Shown in pieces: positions 1 through 13,140 of a stretch of 64,000 nucleotides of DNA. The notes beneath the pieces were generated by a model. That model had not been told where the DNA came from. It searched no databases and saw only the letters and a list, made by a program, of their open reading frames with translations. Each line of letters starts with the position of its first letter. The first letter of the stretch is position 1. This DNA is from Chrysoperla carnea (taxonomy: Eukaryota > Arthropoda > Insecta > Neuroptera > Chrysopidae), in contig NC_058341.1 in assembly GCF_905475395.1 (NCBI RefSeq), positions 61,387,501-61,451,500 of the forward strand, read 5' to 3'. Position numbers and translations under genes: made by a program.

Positions 1-295
1 TGAAGTACACTAACTAATTTGTCTCTAAAAAAAGAATCATCAAAATCGGTTAGGGTGATATTGAGTTATTCGCCCATTTGCCGCGCATATACTTAATGCA
101 AATTTAAGACATGGATGCCCTTGTCAGAACTGGACCAAATTACAATGGGACCACACGGGAAGCCTCAGTTTTCAAATAAAAAAAGGATCATTAAAATCGG
201 TTCACCCAGTCGAAAGTATTGAGGTAACAAACATTAAAAAAAATACAGTCGACTTGAAAACCTTCTCTTTTTTTGAAGTCGGTTAAAAAGAAAAC
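1..295. repeat. Dispersed repeat, LINE 3'-tail-like
   Basis: No reading frame is supported. The block contains AATCGGTTA-type phrases and ends with a stretch running from ATACAGTCGA to GAAGTCGGTTAAAAAG at about 244-290. That ending resembles the 3' ends of non-LTR retrotransposons in other insects. The family assignment is from memory. Confidence 0.35.
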
Positions 296-439
296 AGGGG
301 AAAAAGTTTTTAATAAAAATATTTTTTTTTGGCAAGCTGCACTAAAAGAGCAAAGAAACTAATAGATTTTCTTTTCCGAATTGTAGGTCATTTCTTAAAA
401 GTGTATATACACACTTCTGCAACACTTTTCCAGTAATCT

Positions 440-905
440 TCCCATCTTCTTATTGGGCAACCATGTCACCTTTTATTGTATCTTGGATACCATAAAGTAA
501 CCGGTTTGCTCCACTTATTTTTATTACACCGTAGCATATGACCGGTCTAACCCCAGTTTTGGTTATCAATACGGTAGAGTATATCGATTACTTTTGTTCT
601 GTTCCTTATTTCAGATTGTCTGATTGTATCTTTGAGCTTTACGCCATATATGCTTCTCTCCATAGCTCATTGGCATCTTAGCTTCTGGCGATGCTTTTCA
701 GTGAGTGCCCAAACTCACACCCATAATACACCCACAATTTAATTCTATTGCTTAGTGGTTTGCTCTTCATTATTTCCTTTAGTGACCAGAACTTTCTCCA
801 ATCCCTTGATATTCGTTCGTCGACTTCCTTGGACATCATGTCAGTGGAAGCAATTATTTTTCCTAGATAAGTGTATTCCTGAACATATTCAAAACTAATA
901 CCATC
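440..905 (-). mobile_element. LINE remnant, RTE/BovB-like reverse transcriptase C-terminal part
   Basis: Translating the minus strand from about 905 down to 690 gives a reading frame with the C-terminal signature of RTE/BovB-type reverse transcriptases: a phrase like FEYVQEYTYLGKIIAS, then an acidic-basic DERISRDWRKFWSLKEI-type segment. Stops and frameshifts follow toward 440. It is a decayed fragment with no 5' end, apurinic endonuclease or catalytic YxDD box. The fragment at 1200-1400 may belong to another LINE but is too eroded to assign. Confidence 0.55.
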
Positions 906-1489
906 TTTTTTTATACCTACCTTTGTGAAGAAATTGAAAAACGTAAGTTTATCAAATATGGTGGAATCGATAGGAAAATCGGGTCATACTTACCATAAAT
1001 TGCATTGCCAAGATAACTAAAGGTGCGTGCCAAATTTCAGACCGATAGCGTCAGTGAAAGTGGGTGAAATATTGTTTGCAAAATTGCAGAACATACAAAC
1101 ATACAAATGCAGTCATAAATAAAAGCTTTTGATTAAAAAGTAAAAAATAACTTCAAATACTTCCATAATGAATTTTTCCAAATGGTAGAAATAGTGCTAC
1201 TGCTCATAGAGAGTCTTGGTCTTTCGAACGACATTCTTCCATTGCTGTCCGCCTCCGGCCTTTACCTTCCATGTCGTCATTTCGTATCTTTCTAAGTTTT
1301 TCAAGGATTCGCCAACCTTCTAGTTGATTGTTGAAAACCTTCGTATACGCTCTATTACCCGCCATCCACTCCACAATTTCGGCTCCATCTTTTCTACTTT
1401 TCCTAAACTACTGCTACTATTACTTTGCTACTATTATTAAGTTTGACCGCTATGTGTGCCTGTCTATGGCATCGTAGCTCCAAAACGGA

Positions 1490-1835
1490 CGGCCCGATTT
1501 TGATTTTTTTAAAGGTAATTTAATAGAGAGTTTTCTTTCTGTGTTTTAAGTAAATATGCTCAGCCGTTTGAAGATTATCACCTCCTGTCGAGATTATGAT
1601 AGTTTATACCTTTTCATCAACAGCTGGAAAATAGGTTATCATCTTCAAACGGTTAGCCAGATTTTCTTGAAACATAGCAAAGAACACTCTCTAAAAAATT
1701 ACCTTTCAAATAAAGAAAAACCAAAATCGATTCATCCGCTTAGTAGCGACGTTGCCACAGACAAACACACAGATACACAGGCATGTTAAACTGATAACAC
1801 CCCTCTTTTTAGTCGAGGGTTAAAAGTAGTACAAT
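1490..1835. repeat. Dispersed repeat copy (GCCACAGACAGAC family)
   Basis: This block contains the order AACATAGCAAAGAACACTCTC, a CCAAAATCG phrase, GCCACAGACA, and a terminal GAGGGTTAAAAG. The same order occurs at about 35,630-35,820 and 59,640-59,960 here, so it is a dispersed family. It looks like the 3' tail of an insect retroelement. No protein is supported. Confidence 0.5.
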
Positions 1836-2702
1836 GGAACTCCCAGGGCATGCAAAATTGAAGCAGATATAATAAGAATGAGACTTCAAAACTTCCTATC
1901 AGAAACGAGCCAGCTATAGCGCCTATCTAAACAATTTTTTTAAATTAATTATTTAATTTTAGGAATCCATTAATAATTAATTTCAAATAATTTCTAAGTC
2001 TTATTTCTTTGAACTACCATAAACATTTAAATATGAATAATTTAATTTTTAACAATACAAATTATCGAAAAATAAATTTAACATAAATGCCATAGAAATA
2101 TAATAAATTTCTTGAGATTTCAAGGATGAATTATGAATTCCAGTCTTAATTCTTGGTCTTTATCGAAAAATTGTTGTAAATTTCAGAAAAATGGTCCATT
2201 TATCTTGTTTTTCATCAATTCTTGTGATACAATTCTTGAAATTGTGATTTCTTTTTTTAAATATATAAATGTACGATTTTATCGAATTAATAAATGTTTA
2301 CGACACTTTTTTAAATAATTTTAATATCTTAACGCACAAATTACATGAAGAAACAATCTGCCATTTTGAATACTTAAAATATGAATAGTTTCTAATGCGG
2401 AATTCGAAATTTTTTACGGTCTGTCTTGAAGGAGCTAAAATAGTTCATATCGAAAAAGGTTTTTTTTTTCTTGTTTAATATAGAATGTTTTGTTTAATAA
2501 AATTGTTAAAGAAATTTGCCTCTGTCTCTTTACTAGAAAAAAAATCAGCCTCGAACATGAACTATTTTTACCCCTGCATTATGTTAAACTACACAAAATT
2601 TTATTCCACATTGTGAACTCACTCTATTTTTTGAGTATTCAAAAGGCAGAATGTTTATTAAAATTTTTGAATGTAAATGTTTGTTATGAAAAATGCGACA
2701 GT

Positions 2703-2848
2703 GTTAAATAAAATCTGAAAAGAAAGAAACTAGTCGGGGCCTATTATTGAGAGGACTTTAAGGCCGATCTAGAATTAATGGGCCCTGACTGTTAAAGTCT
2801 CTAGGTAAACTGCCGGACTTGTTTTTTTCTTTTCAGATTTTATTTAAC
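2703..2848. mobile_element. Short foldback element (MITE-like)
   Basis: The left arm 2703-2734 starts GTTAAATAAAATCTG. Its reverse complement returns at 2816-2848, with about 30 of 33 bases matching. The loop is about 80 bp and no ORF is present. The target duplication is not clear. Confidence 0.5.
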
Positions 2849-3049
2849 AGTCGGATTTTTTATTTAATATTTTTAAAGTTTATTTGTACATATTTTTTGG
2901 TCTTCCAATAAAAATTTTGATTAAAAATTTGACGAGAAGATACAATTTGTACAAAATATTATCATCATGAATATTATTGTATCAAAAGTGTTCGATGTTT
3001 TTACAAACAACTTCGTTTAGTGATGTTGACTTGACTGTATATACAATGT

Positions 3050-3400
3050 ATATGTGTATGTCTATGTATGTGTGTATGTCGGTCGAACGATGGAAGCAAT
3101 ATATATATATATATATGTAGTAAATAGACTGATACGGGTGTGTACGGGGTATAGGGACGCGGACACACGAGTGGGTGTGTGAAGACGTGGGGTGGCGCAC
3201 TCCAGGACTGTCAAGGGGTCGGTGAGAGGTAGACAGGGGACTATGATGAGGGGAGGCAGACCGGGACCCACCGACCCGCAGTCCATTCCGGTGGGTGGGT
3301 TGGTTAGGCTGTGTGTGCCCTGTGTTTCTCTTCATCATGTAGTTCAAAATAGTGCAAAAATAATTGTTAAATATTATTATTATTATTATTTTAATCACAG
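3050..3400 (+). other. GC-rich block with splice donor, candidate 5' untranslated exon
   Basis: Between about 3120 and 3340 the base composition rises well above the surrounding AT-rich DNA and several CpGs appear. The block ends at 3400 in CAG followed by a consensus GTAAGT donor. No conserved frame is visible, so a non-coding first exon is the simplest reading. The next strong plus-strand gene is chn, whose first visible coding exon starts at 27,464 behind a splice acceptor. If the two are joined, the Polinton sits in the first intron of chn. It could equally belong to another transcript, or be a composition island. Confidence 0.3.
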
Positions 3401-6400
3401 GTAAGTGAATTTATTTATTTTATTTTTTTATTAAAATTAATTAATTAAATTTTTAATAAATACTTTATATCAGTGATTAATGAAAACTATTGTTATTAGT
3501 AAACGATTGTTTTTTTAATTGTCAAAAATTATTTTTGAATTTATATACAGAGTGGTTTTTAAAAAAATTCTGGTTATCATGTGATGATAATGCGATGCGG
3601 TGTTTTGTTGTTTTTTATGTTTGTTATGTTTGTTTTTTTGTTTTTTTGTGGTTTGATTGTGAGTGAAGTGTGGGATTCTAGGTACTTATTTTAAAAATGA
3701 CAAATATTATAATGATATAGTAGTTTTATCTTCGTTTTTCGTAGCACAGACGTAGTATTATCAATATAAATAATATATACATATACATATATACAATATA
3801 TAGTAATATTTGTATAGTAGTTTCATGTTTAGTTATTTCATAGTAACAACATACCGCTTATTTTACTAAAAAAATATATATTTATTTAAAAAAAAAAAAA
3901 ACTATTATAGTACATTTTCATAATAATTATCATATCATTATCAAATCAAGTGTTGCTGCGAACACGAACAGAATTTATTTCTATTTTGTTCGTTTTTAAA
4001 TTTTATAATAATAAATTTATTTTTATAAATTCCGGATAGTTTTGGTTTAGAATACCTATACTATTAAACTTAAAATAATTAGATTTTGGCTTAAAATTAT
4101 ATAATTATTAAAAATTAATTATTTATAAATAAAATTATATTGGGAAAACTTTTTTTTTTAATCAATAAATAATTTTTATTTGATAAGCAATTAAAAATAG
4201 TTTTTATCGAATATAATTTAGAAAAATTTATTATTATTTTATTATTTCAAAAGAACTTAATTTTGTTGAGGTTTGTTGTCTTGTTGATTAATTTTTATGA
4301 AAATCGTTCAAGATTAAATTGAAAAATTAAAATAAAAAAGATTTTATGTAATAAATAAAATATACCTATTTAATTAATTTTTTTACACAAAAAATTGAAT
4401 TTTTAATTTTTATATACAATTAAATTCGCCTACAGTTATTTAATTCTTCACTCTTATTTGATGTGTTAGAATTAAAATTTTCACTCACAATAAATAATTA
4501 AATAAAAAAACATCTCAATGCACAAATTTTAGCCACTGTAAAATTTGACCAATTTTAATCTGCGTTTCGTTTTTTTTTTCTAAAAATTGAGAATTGCTTC
4601 GCCTAAGTCACTTTTAGGCGAATTCACTTTTAAGTTATATTCATTTTAAATCCCCATTCTGAATTGAGAACCTCAAGGTTATTCAGTCATACAACCAATT
4701 TCCTAAAAATTTAAACCATCTAAATCGTCCATTATTGTCATTCATCTAAGGGTACTACATGGGAAAATAAATTTATTTTATACTTTTTAGTTCATTAAAA
4801 TTCACTTTCTAGCCCGTTGCTTTATAAAAACAAAAGTGCTTTCCACTATTTATAAATTTTTCATGTATTTATTACCATAAGTCTATTTCATACCCCATTT
4901 TTGAATTAAACTATGACCTCGAATCAAGCCATTATTTTCAGTAGCCTTCTAAATCAAATTCATGAGCAGAGCTCCTGAAAAAATCGAGAAAATACCCTGA
5001 AAAAAACAAAAAATAATACAGAAAGTCTCTTAATATATTGTATAAAAAATAAGTACGTAATCTGGCTCGATTGTCGAATTAAAAAAGTCTTTAATTTAAA
5101 GAACTTCAAGTAAGAAAAACAAAAAAAACTGCCGTTTGTAACCTTGAAGACCCGGAAAAACTTTGAATTTCAAATTTACTGAATTTCGAGCACTCTGATG
5201 TGCACCATTTCAAACTTTAGCTCAATTAGATCTATTCAAAACTTTGATTTCAAGATTAGTAAAATGTGATATAAATAGAGCTACAATAACTCGAATTTCT
5301 CGATGAAATACAAAATTAGAGTTTTCGAGCTACCGTGATACTAAATAATAATCGCGTACCATACGCTGCAAGAGAAAAGTCCAAGGGAAATTCTTCATGT
5401 AGCCCTATCCTTGCATGGTACTCGTGTAGGCAGAATTTAGTAGTTAATGAAAAGCCTTTGATTATATGTTCTTATGTATACATCTTATTTTGAGCAACGA
5501 ATCACAATAAATTTTTTGCGATACCTATAAATGATACCACCCGTAAAGAAAGCGTAATCAAAAATTCGACTTACAGTTGTTTCTACTTCTTTTCTAAACA
5601 CGGAGATTTTTATTTTGAAATAATCAATTTATTGAACATGTTTGCATTGAAAAGGGTAAATTATTGCTAACTTGTCTAAAAGTCAAAACCATCTGATCAA
5701 AAGCCAGTTTATTTTGTTTTTGCAAATGTTATTTTTAAGTTCTGGATATAAAATTGTTTTCTAGTGAAAGTTTTGCCGGGATCTGGCGAAGGGAAGAAAG
5801 TTCTAACTAGTACAACTGACAAACCTTCTGCAAATATAGTTAAACAAAACCGGAGTTATTTTCGGCAGGTTATTTACCCAGCCAGATCTTTTAAAAGCAG
5901 GCTATTTCATACTTAGAGTTTTTTGTGTTGCCTTGGACTACATCATGGTCCTATTTAGATTTTTAAACTGTGGTTCGTATATAGAGGTAACAATGGATGA
6001 AAAAATTAGCAAAAAATAGAGTGAGTTTAAAAAAATTAGGTATCAAAAAACTCAAAAAATTGAAGTTTGAGCTACCGTGGAATGAAGTAGAACTCGGTAG
6101 CTTAAACTTCATTAACACTTCAATTTCTTTCAACACAAATATTTTTCGCTTATGAATATACTACCAGTTACCCGGCCTCTTCGCTGGGTAATTTCAACTT
6201 TAAAAACAAAGACTACTGCGCTATAGTCTTCATTCCTTCTTGCCCTCAGTTATGCTTCTTTTTGTTCTCAATTTCATAGGTTTTGATTTTTTGGTACAGG
6301 ACCCTAATTTTTGAAAAATAAAATACAAACTTATGTTACTCTCTGATAGCTTTAAATTGATGAAATAATTTTTAAAATCGGTTCAACAAACAAAAAATCA

Positions 6401-6830
6401 AATCTTTCCTGTTTATAATATTAGTGTAGGTTATTTGATATATTTTGATTTGATTAATCGAATAACCTTAAAATTTCCCTGTCATCAATTGAAAAGAATG
6501 ATTATATTTATGTGTATCGTAATGTTTGAAAAAAATTAAAAGAAGAATATTTAATTCAATCGTGAATGGTCGTAGATGATGACATGAACATGAGTGAGTC
6601 ACTCACTTATTTGAATAAGTTATTATAAATTGTAATTCCCCCTGATATTTCATTATTTTTTTTGTTGTTAAATATTAAAACACATGTGCTTCATATGTAA
6701 ATGCATGTATGGATGTGTGTTTAGATAGATATACTTTTACCCCCCATATCTTATACTTATTTTATTTTTTTATCAACTAAAATTATTGTACATCAAAGTC
6801 ACAAAAAGTTTTTTAATCGATTAAAAACTT
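3401..6830. other. AT-rich stretch without a recognised gene
   Basis: No frame here shows coding character. It holds A/T runs, short TA repeats near 3770-3800, and at about 6165-6325 one copy of a dispersed repeat (CGCTGGGTAATTTCAACTTTA onward) whose sister copy is at 30,838-30,975. Confidence 0.5.
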
Positions 6831-6864
6831 CTTGCATATTACTTTATATAAAGTAATATGCAAG
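6831..6864. repeat. Perfect 34-bp palindrome
   Basis: The sequence beginning CTTGCATATTACTTTAT is its own reverse complement over all 34 bases with no spacer. No gene is nearby. It could form a hairpin or be the joined ends of a small element. Confidence 0.8.
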
Positions 6865-7194
6865 ATATGAATGATATGCATATGAAATACTATGCGTTCA
6901 CGTTCTTTTTTTAGATTATTATACTCTGTATTTATGAAATTTATATCAAGGTATACTAAGTTTAGTCTCGAGTGAGTAACGACTAAAAATATTGATGCTA
7001 CTAACAAAACTTTGATATAGGTATTCATAAAATTACTTAATTAGTTCATTTCCAATTGTCCGCCCGATCGTCAACCCGATAACTCAAAAGCGAAAAGAGA
7101 TATCAAGCTGAAATATTTAGCGTGCTTAGGACGTAAATAGTGAGGTTAAGTTGGCAAAGGAGCAATATAGATCAAGTGTGTCTTGGGTTCTTAG

Positions 7195-7526
7195 CATGAA
7201 GGTTATAAAGAAGGAGAACGATCGTGTTAAACTACGTGTTAAAGCATTAGCGCGTCTGTCCCTGAAAATTTGTAGAATTTATAGTTCATTTTTCAGCCAC
7301 CAGCCGCGCTGTCATCAAGAAGTAGTATCTGCGAAGTTAGCTGTTTATGAGTACAAGTAGATGAAGTTAGTTGCATAATGTACAAATTGATATATCATTT
7401 CAAATTAGCGCACAACAGCCCGCTTTTATTGATACTACTTAGCGGTCGCAGCGCCGCACTTATTTTATCCATATTTCGGGGACAATATTTTCTATAGCGA
7501 TCGTTCTCCTTCTTATAACCTTCATG
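7195..7526. mobile_element. hAT-type MITE, copy 1 (332 bp)
   Basis: The element begins CATGAAGGTTATAAAGAAGG and ends with the inverted form CCTTCTTATAACCTTCATG. It is flanked by a perfect 8-bp direct duplication, GTTCTTAG, at 7187-7194 and 7527-7534. An 8-bp duplication with short TIRs and no transposase is typical of non-autonomous hAT elements. A second copy is at 40,548-40,798. The short frame at 7151-7360 lies partly inside it and is not a gene. Confidence 0.85.
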
Positions 7527-7559
7527 GTTCTTAGAACCAATGTTGTAAACTGCTAGAAA

Positions 7560-7970
7560 AATTTTTAATATCCATGTTCAGATTTTCATGATAAATTAAA
7601 ATATTTGAATACATAACACAATTATAATATCAATTTATCCAGTTTGTACATTCCGTAGCACACTAGTTATAAAATTAAAAAATAAACTTGTAATAATTTG
7701 AGTATAAAGACCAAAATAATGATAAAATTAAAAATGCGATTTTTGTTGAAAATTGGTAAATAGGTATAAAGAAATATTTTAAGCAATTTTCTTAAATAAT
7801 TTTTTCGATAACTCTAGTGTGTTTAAAGTTCAGATTTCGGTTAAATATCTTAAAAAATGAGACTTATCACCCTGTATGACTGTATAAAATTTCAAATCGA
7901 TATTCCTATAAATAACGAAACATGAGGGTATTTTCATCTTAAAGCACACTGTAGAATCGTCGTTTCATTT
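7560..7970. repeat. Partial copy of the foldback family seen at 46,989-47,722
   Basis: Phrases such as ATATTTGAATACATAACAC, CATTCCGTAGCACAC, CGATATTCCTATAAATAACG and TTTTCATCTTAAAG match, in the same order, the right half of the large foldback at 47.0-47.7 kb. This copy is diverged and lacks the mirror-image half. It carries no gene. Confidence 0.5.
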
Positions 7971-8298
7971 CGTTTTTTAAATATAATTTTTTTGTGACGA
8001 AAACAATAACTTTTTTGGACTTTTTGATTATTTTTGACCCCAGTTGAAAAAAATTATATTGAAAATGATACCACATTCTTTAAAATTTAAGAAATAATAC
8101 ACATATAGAGATAAAATCGTTCAGAATCAAGTTTCCTAGCAAATCTAAAAGGCCATTCAAAGCATTAATTTGATAAAATTTTAGTATTATATCCATTTAC
8201 CGAATGGTTTTGCCTAATTGTCAGTTCTTTGTGTTGCTTTAATCCCTCTCTGTATCCGCACCTGAATGTGTCATTCTTTACAAAATTACTTTATAGAT

Positions 8299-10545
8299 GA
8301 GTATAGGCAACTATAAATACACAATAGTAATAATACATTGCATATAAATGACAGTCTTTGATAAATCCATTTCCTAATAAATAATCAAAACTTACATCAA
8401 TAACTTTCTACTAGAAAGTTAAAAAAATTCGATAACGCAGGAGCTGCGTCAACTAATCTAATTTCCTCGTAAGAAAATTGTTTAAACTTAATTCAAGAAC
8501 AACTTTTTATTTAATCTTTCAAGTTTTTGAAACTACCTTTAATAGTTAGAACTTTTCCTTTTCTCTAAAGATTTCAGAACTCTATGCTATCTTGACATGA
8601 AAAACAAATAATAAATACAGCTACCATCTTCTCCCAGATGAAGGTAGCAGAATTAAAGTTCTTGATAGTTTCTAAAAATAGCTTAAGACACCGATAATCA
8701 ACTTTGAAAATTGACATTGCTTACTTCACGTTTAGTTTTGTACCTCCATGTTAAAATAGCAGAGTTATAATAAAAGTTCTGAATTTCTTGGAAGGAAAAG
8801 AAAAGGTCTTGATAGTTTTGGGATTTGAGAGTTCTGTATTCCTTAGAAGAAACGGAAGAGTTCATGGTGTTGTATTCGTTTATATTTTAAAAAAACAATC
8901 AAGAACTGTACTTTTTCTATTAAGAATACGGAACTCAATATTTTTATTATTTGGTTCATTAACTACAGTGACACTAGACTTGTCTAAAATTTTCAAAGCT
9001 CAAGAATCAGTATCTCTCTTTTAATGTTTGTGAAAAAACACACAAAATCATGAAAAAAAGACAGTAAATTATGTGTTCATGGACGGGTTTATTGAAAACA
9101 GCTTCCTCATTTCTTTCTATAACCATGAAGAAATTTTGCGAATAAACGCTTTCTTTACTTTATGACAATAAAGTAAAGAAAAAAATAAATTATTTACATA
9201 TTAATAATGAGTATAGGCAATTGTAAATACATAATAGTATATTTATAGAAGACAATCTTTGAAAAACCCATTTTCTAATAAAAGACCAATATTTACATTT
9301 GTAATCGTAAATCGATGATCAATTTAATAAATTTATAAATATTTTTTGTTATTGTATTTAAAAAATATACATTATGTTATTAGTTGACATGTTTTGTGAT
9401 ATGAATCGGTCTTTTAGCTCTCACTAGTATCGATCCTCTCTCCACCATATTATGATGGTAGTCGAGTAGGTGATGGTGCGCAGGGTGAATATACCTCCCC
9501 TTAATATCACCTAGCAACCCCCTCCCTATATTGCAGGACAGCGCACAGCCTGATGACGACAAGAACCACCCCAACTAAACATTACAACATTCAAACAGAA
9601 TGTTATATCCTAGAGCATGCGATTATAATACTAAATATATATACATCACTATATATATCCTTCTTAATGTGTATGTCTATGTACCTATTATTATTGAATA
9701 TTTTCCAGCTTGGTTGGTGTATGCATGTACACATATATTCAAAACTTAATTAAGTAATCACAATGATTATTGATTTTGAAAATTTATGATACTCTTAGGA
9801 TGATACATTGGCTTTTCCTTGGTGAAAAACCTCATTATATGTAACTATTCATGTATAGTTTTAACTATTTTATTGCAGTAATTTTCCTTGATAACATTTC
9901 ATTTTAAAATAAAATTGAAATTGATTTATTTTTTTATGCATTTTTTCCAAAAGATAAGTTTTACTATCTCAAAATTTATTTTATCCAATCAAGTTAGACA
10001 AAAACGACAGGGTATGTGAAGTTAACACATATAAAGATAGAAGATTTTTGATGAGAGTTCTAAATTCCTTAGAAGGAAAGAAAGTTAATAGCTAAAAACT
10101 TATCATTTTCTCTAAGGATTTTATAACTCTGCTATCTTAACATGATAAGCAAACAAGAAATATAAAATTTTCTAAACCTCTTAGATTTTTTCTCTGCTAC
10201 CACTTTCTAGTTACGTGAAGTTATCACTCCCAGGTAAAAATAGTAGAATTAGAGAGTTTCTTGATAGTTTATAAAAATAGCTAATAGACACTGAAAATTA
10301 CTACTTTTACTTTGGAACCCTCATGTTAAGATAGCAGAGTTCTGATGATAGTTCTGAATTCTTTAGAAGGAAAGGAAGATTTCGTGATAGTTTTGGGACA
10401 TGAGAGTTCTGAATTCCTTAGATGAACAGGGAGAGATCCTATGTTCCTACTAAGGAAATTAGAACTAATTTTTGTTTGTTCATTAACTAGAGTGACACTA
10501 GACTTGTCAAATTTTCAAAGCTCCAAGAATAAGTATCTCATTATC
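8299..10545. repeat. Locally repeated non-coding blocks
   Basis: Blocks recur with divergence. GAGTATAGGCAA(C/T) plus about 100 bp is at 8299-8400 and 9209-9300. A roughly 450-bp block is at 8560-9025 and 10,020-10,545, sharing GATAGTTTTGGGA, GAGAGTTCTG and a GTGACACTAGACTTGTC phrase. They look like diverged copies of one dispersed element or an old segmental duplication. A denser GC patch at 9,410-9,580 has no recognised function. Confidence 0.45.
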
Positions 10546-12606
10546 AGTACAAAAAAATGTATGAAAGGAATTTGAAAAATGATTTCGTTTATAAATAAAA
10601 ATATTCTTCACATTCTAAATTTCTTAAAATCACAAAACATATGCGTTAAAAAAATTATTTTTCAGATAAAATTTATCTTTTTTCCCCTATAAAATACAAT
10701 TCACCTACAAAAAATACAAGGTTTCATTTGAAAAAATTAATTGAAAAAATAAAGTTGACCACCACTTAAACTAGAACCTATCCACCTAAATATAAACATG
10801 CATTTGGAAGAGATCGAGGCTTTCAAATGATCAAACTTTTGTTTGGAACACTTTTTTGTATCTGACTTATTTTTTTATTTTTTTTGCAAATGTCAAGTTA
10901 AAAAAGTATACCTACTTGAAAGATGAGAGATAAAAGTTTTGTTTATTATGAATTAATAAAAAATATTATTCAGGTAGTAAAATTAGTAAAGTATTTTTAA
11001 TTTTACAAAAAACAAATTTTCTTACTAAAACCGTATCTATATTTGTATTTCAATTTCATGTAGAACCAAACCCGCGGTACCCACCCGGCTTTGCATGGAA
11101 GGTAAAGAAATTTTACTTTTAACGTCTTTTTTTTCATTTTTCCTACCAAATATCCAGTAAGTAGCCTTTAGAAAAAATATCTAAAAGTGATAATTAATAC
11201 CTCGAACCTTTACCGAACGGAAGTGTGCGTAATCATTTTCAGTAGATACTGACACGAATAATTATATTTCCTTAAATTAGTAGGAAGTATAAACAAAATT
11301 ATACTTCCTTAAATAAAAAATAATACGAAAACGTTATTTTGGGTAGGGATACGAACCCCATGACCACCCCCCTAGGCTCGCGCTTGAATGTATCATATAT
11401 CACACTATAATAAAATCACCGCCACCGATTGTACCTGGGGGTGTGCTCTTCCAAAGCTTAATCTTTATAGTTCACTCTATAGGAAACAGCATCATAATAC
11501 GGGAATCCTGACCTGACTCGGTGATAGCTTATAACAAAGGACAAAATAATTTTTAATTTTCATGCGTACTTATTGTTATTCATCAGCGCTACAGAACTTT
11601 GTTTGGTCCAAGGTACATGACTGTTATTATTTTCAAACTTTATCTCCCCGACATTTTATGTTATGCTTAAAAAACTTAAATATGGCTCAACAAAATTTTT
11701 ACCACAAAAAATTATTTCTATTTTACTAGAAAAAATTAAGTACCTAGGTACTATTATCTCCTGATTTTTAGGGTATAGATCTAACTAACAGACTTTTGGA
11801 TACACCGTACACAAAAAATGGACTAACGAGTTTCTTATTTCTATATGTATATGTATTATTTGCTCACATTGTATCACATTTATTATATTCAATGTTTGTC
11901 GACAAACTAGCGAATAGGTAAACCTCATAATATCATAAAAAAGCTGGAAAATACAAAATTTTGTATTCTCCTAAATTAATATTTTGTTAACAAATGGGGG
12001 GCGCATGTAAAAGGAAACTAACATAAATAAAGCTTTTGGTTAATAACATATAAGGTATTTTATTAATCCAAATTTATAAATGATTCATAATTTTATTGAA
12101 AGTTTCGCGTTATTTACTAACAAACTTAAATAAATTAATATGTATTACATTTAAGTATTGAAGTGTAAACTATTTTTGCTTGAAGTGAAGTTTCACACGA
12201 TTTGTAAGTGTGTTTTTGTGGACTCTGATAATTCTGAGTATAGATTGAGTCTCCACAGTCTGGAAAACTTTAATTTTAAAGATATTGGGCGGTAGTTCAG
12301 TCCGTCAATTTCCCACGGGGAATGGGTTCGAAAAATCTAAAAAAGTTGCACACAATTTTGCCTTGAAACGTTTTTTTTTGGCGGATGTTTTTTGTAAAAT
12401 TTTGAAAAGAGAGATGGTTTTTGAGAAAACTATTGATTTTTGCTGATAACATTAAGAGGGAAGGTTGAAGACAATTCAAAAATACGTATTTTGAGCCGAG
12501 AATCGACCCAGTATCTTAATACGTTTTAAGCAATTGAATGATGGAGGAATAATAATAGTACGAAAAGGCACCACTTTTTATGTACTATTTATGATATTTT
12601 TCGAAA
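10546..12606. other. AT-rich stretch without a recognised gene
   Basis: No coding frame is supported. The only structured piece is at about 12,286-12,345, where TAGTTCAGTCCG and GGGTTCGAAAAAT resemble the A and B boxes of a tRNA-like pol III promoter. This may be a SINE head. Confidence 0.4.
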
Positions 12607-12612
12607 TGTATT
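12607..12612 (+). repeat. Left target-site duplication TGTATT
   Basis: TGTATT directly precedes the left terminus of the Polinton and is repeated exactly at 26,581-26,586 after the right terminus. Six bases is the duplication length known for Polinton/Maverick integrases. Confidence 0.92.
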
Positions 12613-12732
12613 AGTAGAAGAGTCAAGTCACTCCTGGCACAGTTTGACCTCAAGTAACCCCGGATGGTACACTTTTCAAAAAAGGGCAAACCTAGGTGAA
12701 TGTTGGAAACCTCGGAAGTTGGAGGGGATAGA

Positions 12733-13092
12733 TGACGTCATTGACCAATAGTAAATCAAGATGGCGTTGGGAGGTGTGGTGGGGGTGAGGAATGACATAA
12801 ACGGGGCTTGACCAATAGTGATGGGCGTGGTTGACAGGAGTGTGTTTCTTGGAAGTGGGGCTTAAAGGGGGCGGGAATTGGACGTTAGATGAGATAATCG
12901 AGCCCACTTTCAATAGTAAATCAAGATGGCGTCGGGAGGTGTGGTGTTGGGGAATAATGGCTGCCTAAGCATTGATGACGTCATTGGCTTTGACCAATAG
13001 TAGCACTGTAAAAATCAAGATGGCGTCGGGAGGTGTGGTGGAGGAGAATAATGGCTGCCTAAGCATAAACGGGAAATTACCAGGTGACGTCA
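12733..13092. promoter_or_regulatory. Left TIR cluster of CRE, YY1-like and CCAAT motifs
   Basis: Palindromic TGACGTCA is at 12,733-12,740, 12,976-12,983 and 13,085-13,092. CAAGATGGCG, close to the YY1/Pho consensus, is at 12,757-12,766, 12,922-12,931 and 13,016-13,025. Each lies near GACCAATAG or ATTGG (CCAAT boxes). The block is markedly GC-richer than its surroundings. Enhancer or replication-control roles are inferred. Confidence 0.65.
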
Positions 13093-13140
13093 TTGGCTTT
13101 GACCAATAGTGGCGGAGAGTGAACGGGGGGTGGGACGTTG

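Noticed and set aside
2982..3404. Overlapping open frames on both strands
   Set aside because: They arise from the GC-rich block with few stop codons and show no domain or conserved composition; the block is better read as non-coding.
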